Of a stretch of 64,000 nt of DNA, positions 56,001-64,000 are shown piece after piece. Under the pieces are notes generated by a model. The model was given only the letters and a program-made list of their open reading frames with translations. It was not told where the DNA came from and made no database searches. The position numbers and the translations under genes are program-made. The stretch spans positions 372,001 to 436,000 of the forward strand of contig JAIVFH010000013.1 of NCBI GenBank assembly GCA_025765595.1. Direction: 5' to 3'. Position 1 is the stretch's first letter. Every line of letters begins with the position of its first letter. This DNA is from Obelidium mucronatum. Taxonomy: Eukaryota; Chytridiomycota; Chytridiomycetes; Chytridiales; Chytriomycetaceae.

Positions 56001-57596
56001 TGCATGTTGAACCACAAGGGTAGTGATTGTCGAGCTGTATGGGCCAAAAGTGTTTGACGAATCACCGCCCGATACAGCATTACCGCCAGCAGTAGTCACA
56101 GAATTTAAAAGAGAGTTCGTTGAGACAGTTGCAGATCCGCCTATAACCGTTGGAGCCGTCATTGCTGAGCCAGGCGGCGGGAATGGCACACGGAGGCCAA
56201 TCTTGGTAGCCATTTCAATGAGTTCACCAAAGACACGACATCTAACAACAAAAGACAAAGGTTTTAGTAATACTACCATTTGGTTATCCAGAGAATTCAC
56301 GTAACTGTTTGGAAACCCATGCCCAATACTCGAACGAACCGTTTCCTGGGACAACGGCTGCAAAGTTTCGAAGGCCAGGGATGGTAAGCGAAGCAGAGCT
56401 TCCACTGGATTCACCCGCGAATTCGGGCAAGCATTTAAAGTTGTTCAAGTGTTTGTAGTGCTGTTGCAATGCAGGAAGCGGGTTGTCTGCGTACAAAGCA
56501 AGTTTACAAATCTATGATTGGATCAAAAAAAACTTGAATAAATATAGCGCGAATAGAGTTGAATTTTCGGGTTACTTTTATGCTGATGCAGTCTGCCAAG
56601 ATCTTTGCTTCAGTCCACCGCAGAGAATATGGAGTAATCAGCTCTGCTCCATTTCCTCCTACGAACGATCCAACGCCAAGAGTGGAATGAAACATATCCA
56701 TTAAGCCCTGATATGCATCTTCATAATGATGGGCAGCCGCCTCCAGATCCTGCCGAAACTCTGCAAATACGGCCATTTTGAAGTCATAGCGAACATTCCA
56801 GCCATGGGTATGCAAAGGTTGTGAAGACACTGCATTGTGATCATCGTCTATATCAATCAAATTCGGGATAGAAGGCGCAGCTGGGGCAGGAGGTCGAAAA
56901 GTCAATGGCGGCAGTTTTGACTTTTTCCGTTTGACGCGACGACCGTGTTCGCGGTAATAGTTTACGGCATCCTCGTACAAGTGCTTTTGCAGACCGGCGA
57001 CGAATTCTTTTGTCTCTTGTTCGGTCGAGAGGGCGTTGAAGATGAAGAGCGAGTTTCGCGAGTCGAGGCCGCACTGGCGACGGATCTACTTGGCGCATTC
57101 AGAAAGAAGAAAGAAAAAGAAAAAAAAAAAGAAAAAGAAAGATGCGCACGGCCTGGATGCGGTCTTCGAGCAGCTGGTTGCCCTTGGGCAGCGTGTCGAG
57201 GATCAGCACGAGCACCGTCTTTGCGGGCTTCGCGGGCGGCAGCACCAGCGCGTCGCCCGGCGCCGGCGGCAGCCGCCGGAAGAACACAGCGACGGCGGGC
57301 GCGGCGGCGCGGTGGCGCGCGGGCCACAGCGGCGTCATCAGCCCGCCCGGAAACAGCGGCGACGCCGAAGCGCGCGGCGACAGCGGCTGGCGCGCCACGC
57401 CGCCCGCCGCCGCCGCCGCCGTGCGCACGTGGAAGAAGCCCTTGCCGCCGCCGCCGCCGCCGCCGCCGTCCGCGTTGCGCGCATTCAGGCTCGCGAGCAG
57501 CTGCGCCTCCGCCGAGTCCGCCGCCGCGTCCGTCAGTCCGTCCGCGAGAAGCAGCGGCGTGTGGTGGAGCACATACTCGAGGGGATACGTCTCCAT
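53022..57596 (-). CDS. TRAPPC11: TRAPPC11, TRAPP complex subunit
   Basis: The C-terminal exon carries IPISVSYRIQNTSLAMLDLN, VEPSDAFVFSGCKALQ, TLRFVFIPLAAGNCKLPKV, matching the conserved end of TRAPPC11 (Gryzun domain). The N-terminal half has VLVLILDTLPKGNQL, LYEDAVNYYREHGRRVKRKK, VRYDFKMAVFAEFRQDLEAA and WTEAKILADCISIKI, matching the foie-gras region. About eight small introns are used. TRAPPC11 belongs to TRAPPIII and acts in ER-to-Golgi traffic and autophagy. The first exon is extremely GC-rich with runs of Ala and Gly (eight Gly in a row), unlike the rest. Its start is 61 bp from that of a secreted protein gene on the other strand. Confidence 0.9.
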
Positions 57597-57657
57597 CTTT
57601 TATTATCTTTTATTATTATTTATTATTAATATTACAATAAACAAACAAACGCGTAAA
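57597..57657. promoter_or_regulatory. 61-bp spacer between divergent start codons
   Basis: This AT-rich segment (TTTATTATT repeats) separates the ATG of TRAPPC11 from the ATG of a secreted cysteine-rich protein. A constitutive trafficking gene and a secreted-protein gene thus appear to share one tiny promoter. Confidence 0.55.
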
Positions 57658-58191
57658 ATGAACCCCCTTTCCCTGCTGCTCTTCCTCGCTGTCCTCAACA
57701 AATCGATCGCCGACGGCAACACCGATCCAAACTGGAACGCCCCTTTTCAAATCGGTCTTGGTGTCAACTGCGAGCCCAATGACGTTGTTTGCGAAAAAGG
57801 CTGGATCTGCGCAAAACCAACTGGCCCTGACTCGGACGAAAAACCTAAAATATGCCAGATCAGATACCGCGGTATCGGTAAACCATGTGGCCCCGATCCA
57901 AATGAACCAAACGTTCACGGATCGGGATGCAAAGCAGGTGGCCACTGTGTCGCGCGTGTGCCTGGAGTGGTTGGAAAATGTTATCCTGACCCTGTCGGCT
58001 TGGGAAAAGCATGCGGAGGAGCAGATGAGTTTGCTGCATCGTGTTTAGAGCCGTATTCCTGTGAAAAGAATGTCTGCAGAAAATTGGGGTCTGCGGGTCA
58101 AGAGTGTGGAGAAGACCTTGATGAAGCTGTATGCAGCGGTTCGATGATCTGCAGGAACAAAAAATGCATAGTGGAAGTTATTATGATTTAA
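57658..58191 (+). CDS. Secreted cysteine-rich protein 1
   Basis: A single exon of 177 residues from an ATG at 57658 has a signal peptide (NPLSLLLFLAVLNKSIADG). The mature part holds repeated Cys modules: CEPNDVVCEKGWICAKP, GIGKPCGPDPNEPNVHGSGC, GLGKACGGADEFAASCLEPY, CEKNVCRKLGSAGQECGEDL and CSGSMICRNKKC. The G-x-x-C-G pattern is like that of the protein at 58299 and, more loosely, of the repeat protein at 47040. No known family is recognised. The function may be structural or surface-related (inference). Confidence 0.75.
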   Translation: MNPLSLLLFLAVLNKSIADGNTDPNWNAPFQIGLGVNCEPNDVVCEKGWICAKPTGPDSDEKPKICQIRYRGIGKPCGPDPNEPNVHGSGCKAGGHCVARVPGVVGKCYPDPVGLGKACGGADEFAASCLEPYSCEKNVCRKLGSAGQECGEDLDEAVCSGSMICRNKKCIVEVIMI

Positions 58192-58298
58192 TAGTCTTCT
58201 TTCTGTAGTAATGAGCGAATAAACCCATCTGCATGAATTTAAATTGTTACAGAGTTTTGTCTTTGAAGGTTCGACTTTGACAAAACTGCAACAGCAGA

Positions 58299-58894
58299 AT
58301 GAGAACTGTCACACTCGCCTTGTGCTTGCTATGCATATTATTGATGACTTCAAACGCTTCTCCAATCTATGGAAGCGATATTCGCTATAACGGTGAGGCT
58401 TGACTTGATAAACGGATTATGAATACTAACTGATCAAACACGAAAAACTAGGTATTGGTGGATCCTGCGACTACAAACCGGGAGCACACCTTCACGAAGC
58501 ATGTGAAACAGGCCTTACCTGCGTAAACTTGATCTGCGTCGAACGCGTCCACAAATATGGTGAATCATGCAAGGACAAAGTCAAGGGCAAAATCAAGCAC
58601 TCTGCTATTTGCGGTGCAGGTCTCGAATGCAAAGAATCAAAACTTCAATATATTTGCCAGTATATTCCCGTCTATCACGGAATCGGCGATTCCTGTGGTG
58701 GTACATCCCCAGGGTCTCCAGTTTGCGAGAAGGACCTTCTGTGCTTCAATAAAATTTGTAGAAGAGTAGCAGAACTGCATAGACCTTGTGGTGATGACCC
58801 CAAACAAGATGCAGTTTGTAAGGGCGCTCTCGAGTGCCGGCTTGAAGGCGACGGTATCGGAAAAGGGTATTCTTGCCAGAAACCTCAATACTAG
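58299..58894 (+). CDS. Secreted cysteine-rich protein 2
   Basis: A signal peptide starts at 58299 (RTVTLALCLLCILLMTSNAS). One intron at about 58393-58451 has a perfect TACTAAC branch site and restores the frame at YN-GIGGSCDYKP. The product of about 178 residues has Cys modules (CETGLTCVNLICVERVHKYG, GIGDSCGGTSPGSPVCEKDL, RPCG, CKGALECRLEG) similar in pattern to the gene just upstream. The two are probably an old tandem pair. Function unknown. Confidence 0.78.
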
Positions 58895-58960
58895 CCTCTT
58901 GATTTAATAAAGAGAAAGTGGATGACGAATCATCCTTCCTGTTTTTGATTCCAAAAAAAA

Positions 58961-59813
58961 ATGCTGAAGTTGTACGAGCTTGTTTTCGACGCCACCGGCG
59001 CAGACCGCCACTACTACGGTGGTATGTATCCAAATCCCACCAAAAAAAGGAACTTAAATTCAACCCACTCCACCTATGCATGGATCCAATAAAAAAAAAA
59101 CGATAGGCCCAAACGGCTGGAAGATCCACCTCGCCCTCCTCCAAAAACAAATCCCATTCGAAATCGTTGAAGTAACCCACCACGACGTCCACACATCCCT
59201 CAGCGCAAAGCTAGGCCGCAAGGCGACATCCCCTGCCATTGAACTCGACGACGGAACAATTATTTGTGATTCATACCGAATTGCCGAGTTCTTGGAGGAA
59301 ACGTACCCGAACCAACCGTCCCTGTTTTCCGGGTCCAAGACAAACGAACAAGCGGAAGTCAAAATTGGGAAAACTTATTCTTTCATGATGGATAAAGGGC
59401 TTGGGGACTCGGATTCGGAATGGGCTGTTTGGTTGGAACTCAGTCTCGACGGAATGCAGAGCCGTGTTGTCGAAGGACCCAACAGAGATTACTTTCTTTC
59501 CGACCAAAAATGGGGTAAAGACGGATTCAAGCAGATGAGCAAGAAACGAGAAAACGAGGATTTGGTCCGTCGCGCAAAAAACAGCGTTATGCCTTTGGTT
59601 GCATCACTGAAGGAACGGCCAGGCGAGTTTCTGCAAGGACAGGAGCCAGGATTTGTAGACTTTGTGGTCTTTGGACGGTATGCAATGTGTCGTAATAATT
59701 GTCCCGAACTTTCAAAGCAAGTGTGGGAGGATCATGCTGTCGAGTTGGAGCAGTGGGTGCAACGTCTTGTTGACAAGTTCCCATCTATTCAGAAGCATCT
59801 CAGACCTTATTAA
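58961..59813 (+). CDS. Glutathione S-transferase-like protein
   Basis: The ATG at 58961 and one intron (about 59023-59106, GTATGT...ATAG) give about 256 residues: KLYELVFDATGADRHYYG then GPNGWKIHLALLQKQIPFEI (GST N-terminal thioredoxin fold) with the glutathione-site TSPAIELDDGTIICDSYRIA, and an all-helical C-terminal domain ending LVDKFPSIQKHLRPY. The N-terminus with an extended loop before the catalytic helix resembles etherase-type or fungal GSTs. It conjugates or reduces substrates with glutathione (family knowledge). The frame is intact. Confidence 0.87.
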
Positions 59814-59966
59814 TGATGCAGGAAATAATCTTGTTGTTTTTCAAAAATAAAGTTTGTGTGGCACAGCTCTTGACTGACAACGTGGAACAATCAAACTGCC
59901 ATACTCTATAAAATGAAACCATATCCTTCCATGATTCATATTAAAACTTAAACAACAAACATAATT

Positions 59967-60637
<671 letters not shown>

Positions 60638-60759
60638 AGGGAAATAAAGGGGAATACAGAATCATGAAAAATAAAATAATGGTTGGGGAAGCAGTTGTTT
60701 TTATTCTTGATCCCCCTTGTTCATAGACAAATCGAAAAAAGGAGAAACGGTGTTCTGAT

Positions 60760-61079
60760 TTAGTACCATTCAGCCCAGCAATCACCACGGCAGCAACCGC
60801 TGCAGCATTGAGTCTTTCCTGCGGGTCTTGGGCCACACGCTGTTGTTCCACCGCGAACGCACTTTGACCAGCAAGGGGCAGCCGCAATAATGGCGTTTGG
60901 AGCAGCACCTTCAGCAGCTGGAGGAACTGGAAGCATATCAGCGCCTTGAGGAATAGCAGGAGCAGCAGCTTTAATGGCACGTTTTTCAATTCAAAATGTA
61001 TCACAAGGCGAGTGAGAAACTTACAAACTGTCAAGGCAGCAAAAGCGAGAGCCGCAACCATAGAGAAAACGTTGACCAT
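60760..61079 (-). CDS. Small secreted 8-cysteine peptide
   Basis: The ATG at 61079 and one intron (about 60974-61022, GTAAGT...AAAG) give roughly 90 residues. Residues 1-18 form a signal peptide (VNVFSMVAALAFAALTV). An Ala/Pro-rich segment follows, possibly a propeptide, then a compact domain with eight Cys in the pattern C-x3-C-x7-C-x9-CC-x2-CC-x3-C, containing RGD, and ending CWAEWY. The spacing suggests a disulfide-knotted mini-protein. It is missed by length-limited gene finding. I do not recognise the family. Confidence 0.68.
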
Positions 61080-61631
61080 TGTTTTGCTGTTGGTGTTGTT
61101 GTTGTTTTTGATAATGGGAGACAAAGTTCGCTGGTCCCTCGTTTATATCTGTTTTCTTTTTTTTCTTTTAATCAAAACGGAAGATCAAGTGGCAAAACAG
61201 ACACCGAACGATTTTCGATTAAGAGGACAAGGCCGACAAAGCGTTTTTTCTTATGCTCATGCGTGTCAGTAGAAGGGACTTGAGTAAATAACTGGTAGGC
61301 GCATCAGCGGCCATTACACAAACCTTGTTGGCACTATACTTTGGTTCAGACTTCGGTTCGAAAAGACACTCGAAAAGATTAATCCTATAGCGCCACCCAA
61401 TTCACTCTGCAATCAATTGAAATGAATTAAAGCGGCAACGCCAAAATTTCCAGCCACCTTAGCTTGATCCTCGAACGAGACAATGACAAAATGCTTTACT
61501 TTTGATATTGATGGCTGCCGCGTTTTGCTCGGTTGCCAGCTGTTTCATTTAAATAACTCAAGAGCGTAAAGTCAAGAGCGGAAAAGTCGGGAAGTCTTCG
61601 GGTTGGAACAAAAAAAAAAAAATAACCGACG
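61080..61631. other. 550-bp divergent intergenic region
   Basis: This lies between the 8-cysteine peptide gene (minus) and the dipeptidase gene (plus). It has T-rich runs near 61150 and an A12 tract at about 61610 just before the ATG. Frames at 60946-61283 are Lys/Ser-rich and unsupported. Confidence 0.5.
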
Positions 61632-63317
61632 ATGGAAGCCGTTTATGCGCACATTGACGCCAACACAAAGACATACATTGACCGTCTCGGTGAAGCCATT
61701 GCAATTCCAAGGTACGTCCATGAAGACGCGCATTAGGCTGCCTCCTTCCTCTAACCTTTACAACACAAATAGTATCTCTGGAGACGCAAGCCACCGTCCG
61801 GATGTAATTCGAATGGGTGCCTGGCTGAAAGCAGAGCTCACTCGTTTGAAGTTTACTGAGATTGAAGAGCACCACCCTGGGAAACAGACTTTGCAAGGGA
61901 AGGTCCTGGATTTGCCACCTGTTGTCTTGGGAACCTATGGAACCTCCACGGCAAAACCAACAGTGTTGGTTTATGGACACTATGACGTTCAACCAGTTGA
62001 GTTTTTTTTTATAGTTCATGAGTTGCAGTTGGGTCATTGGTTCAAGTTGCTTTGTAATTGTGGCTCATCACGCAATCTTTCTAGGCTCTCAAGGAGGATG
62101 GCTGGAAGTACGAGCCATTCACCATGGTTGTTGAAGAAGAAACTGGAAGAATTTATGGTCGTGGTTCTACTGACGACAAGGCACCGATTCTGTCGTGGTT
62201 GTGGGTGGTTGAAGCCTACCAACAACTCGGCAAAGAACTTCCTGTCAATCTGAAGGTTTGCTTTGAAGGAATGGAAGAATCTGGATCAGAAGGCCTCGAT
62301 GATATTATCTTCAAGGAAGCTGACCGCTACTTCAAAAACGTGGACTGTGTTTGCATTTCAGACAATTGTAAGCAACGCCCCTTGTTGTCAGATTGGAACT
62401 GACATTTTTACTTTATGAAAGACTGGCTTGGAACCAAGAAACCATGCTTAACATACGGTCTTCGTGGGGTTTCGTACTTTATGCTCGAAGTCCAAGGACC
62501 AGCCAAAGATCTCCACTCTGGAGTCTTTGGAGGAACCGTACACGAACCAATGACCGACTTGGTTCACATCATGTCATCTCTTGTCACACCTTCTGGGAAA
62601 ATCCTGATTCCAGGAATCTACGACGACGTTGCCCCAGTCACTGAAAGCGAAAACTCTCTTTACGCCAACCTGGATTTCACTCTCAGCGATATCCACAATG
62701 CCACAGAAAGTGAAACCACAATCCACGAATCCGTGCGAGACACTTTGATGCATCGCTGGAGATTCCCATCCCTTTCGCTTCACGGAATTGAAGGCGCGTT
62801 TTATGCACCAGGTGCAAAAACTGTGATTCCAGCAAAAGTGATTGGAAAGTTTTCAATCAGAAGTGTTCCAAACCAAACTCCTGAAAAGATTGCCGAACTT
62901 GTCAAGGCGCATGTGGATTCCGAGTTTAAAAAGTTGAAGAGCAGAAACACTGTTAAACTCGAGGCACCTCAAGGTGGAAAGTGTTGGGTCGCTGATGTTA
63001 ACAGCTGGAACTTTGGTTAGTTCACATACGTCTGTTGTTTTTAGTTCTGTTCTATTGACGACGCAAAACAGTTGCGGCCAGAAGTGCCATCGAAAAGGTT
63101 TTCAAGACTTCTCCAGATCTGACTCGCGAAGGTGGTTCTATTCCAGTTACTCTCACTTTCCAAGAGGCGCTTGAACAAATCCGTTCTGTTGCTTCCAATG
63201 GGACGATCAGATGATGGTGCTCACTCTACAAACGAGAAAATTGACAAGTTCAATTATATCGAAGGCATCAAACTTCTTGCGACGTATCTCGAAGAAGTTG
63301 CAAGTGTTCCGAAGTAG
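61632..63317 (+). CDS. DUG1: Cytosolic Cys-Gly / non-specific dipeptidase (M20 family, Dug1/CNDP2 type)
   Basis: From the ATG at 61632 the exons code [32 protein letters not shown] (first metal site, HxD), [22 protein letters not shown] (Glu-Glu), [27 protein letters not shown] substrate contacts, [13 protein letters not shown] and [18 protein letters not shown] (last metal His). This is the CNDP2/Dug1 dipeptidase with two zinc or manganese ions; Dug1 cleaves Cys-Gly from glutathione breakdown. Introns lie near 61711-61773, 61996-62084, 62367-62421 and 63018-63071. One extra C at about 63170 breaks the frame within [12 protein letters not shown]. Given the perfect conservation on both sides this is most likely an error. 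Confidence 0.92.
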
Positions 63318-63508
63318 TTGTAAACATTAATAAATGGTCGCATATTGATGACTTTAAGATTTGTCCTCATGGAACAACTATATATTAGAGACTATCAGGG
63401 AGTACAACAAAATGCCAAAGAAAACAACGATATATGGGCCAGCGGTCTCCCAGGATTATATGACAAATATCAGGGCAAAACAAAAAAAAAACAACCTAAC
63501 AGACACCC

Positions 63509-64000
63509 TCACTCATCATCGGATTCATCATCAGAATCGTCAGACTCTGGACCACCACCAGCTTTAGAACCTGATCCGCCCTCAGCAGTGACAGCACCAG
63601 GCAAGTGGCCATGTTCGGTATGGTATTTTAGACCATTCAAATTCTTGTAGCGTTTGCCGCAAGAAGCGATTGTACAGGCAAACGGTTTGGTCAAAGTCTT
63701 CCGCGTCTCGCTTCTTTCTACCGAAGTAATAGCCGCTAGGCAGCTCATTCGGCTTTGTGTGAGAATGGTTCAAATGATACTAAAACCAAAAGTCAGCGAT
63801 CCAAAATAACAAAGCAGGTCAGGACAAATCTCACCTTCAAACCATTAGCATTCTTGTACTCTTTTTTGCAAACAGGGCAGAAGAATCTCTTCTCGGCGCT
63901 TTCAGGATCAATAATTGACAGAGACCCCAGTTTGAGTCTCTTTTCCTCCCCAGCCTTGACTTTAGGTAAACGCTTGAGAACCAACTCAGCGAGAGTGGCA
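63509..64000 (-). CDS. SFP1: SFP1-like split C2H2 zinc-finger factor, N-terminus outside window
   Basis: Entering at the right edge, the frame reads LVLKRLPKVKAGEEKRLKLG, RFFCPVCKKEYKNANGLK, then an intron (about 63780-63834), YHLNHSHTKPNELPSGYYFG, KPFACTIASCGKRYKNLNGL, KYHTEHGHLPGAV and an acidic Asp/Ser tail. The paired KNxNGLKYH fingers are the Sfp1 signature, a regulator of ribosomal protein and ribosome-biogenesis genes in yeast. A frame slip of one base lies near 63706, between GYYFGRKK and the TLTKPF segment. The 5' part is missing. Confidence 0.82.

Overview
This is a gene-dense nuclear window from a fungus, most likely a flagellated (zoosporic) one such as a chytrid. The fungal evidence is a Zn2Cys6 transcription factor with a fungal_trans domain, a Clr2-type heterochromatin protein, an MNN1-like mannosyltransferase, an SFP1-like split zinc finger and short introns (mostly 48 to 60 nt, GT...AG, once with a perfect TACTAAC branch site). 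The flagellar evidence is a CFAP96 (C4orf47-type) gene at 11669-12885. Phylum level is my inference; nothing here fixes a genus.

Layout. 1-2298: a membrane-anchored GH18 chitinase cut by the window edge and a TPR-like protein. 2331-9856: an unknown protein, then three tandem membrane-anchored S28 serine peptidases. 9912-16169 (minus): MNN1-like glycosyltransferase, CFAP96, TTC27. 17172-21439 (plus): a secreted protein, a GT61-like glycosyltransferase, a bHLH factor. 21921-32567: Clr2, a head-to-head pair of 2-oxoglutarate oxygenases, VPS16, a DIC1-type mitochondrial carrier, a coiled-coil protein. 32627-34311: glutathione synthetase. 34466-35201: convergent U2 and U1 snRNA genes with matching promoters and matching 3' elements. 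35335-40433: two tandem homeobox genes and two tandem genes of an unrecognised 'CAWP' zinc-finger family with SUMO-interaction-like tails. 40574-46873: second GT61 enzyme, tRNA-Ser(AGA), SH3-RA protein, Mug135-like protein. 47040-49137: GPI-anchored cysteine-rich protein with six near-identical 150-bp repeats. 49265-64000: Zn2Cys6 factor, TRAPPC11, two cysteine-rich secreted proteins, a GST, an ARF GTPase, an 8-cysteine secreted peptide, a Cys-Gly dipeptidase and part of an SFP1-like factor.

Themes. The window mixes housekeeping trafficking genes (VPS16, TRAPPC11, ARF, TTC27) with cell-surface and secreted genes (chitinase, S28 peptidases, mannosyl- and GT61 transferases, cysteine-rich proteins) and regulators. 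Glutathione synthetase, GST and the Cys-Gly dipeptidase are three steps of glutathione metabolism, but they are not clustered. Several head-to-head gene pairs have only 32 to 61 bp between start codons.

Caveat. Many reading frames are broken by isolated one-base indels, mostly +1 insertions, also in genes expected to be essential. I read these mainly as consensus-sequence errors, so gene models with frame breaks are given as whole loci with the breaks stated. Exon borders are my own reading of splice signals; none is confirmed by transcripts.
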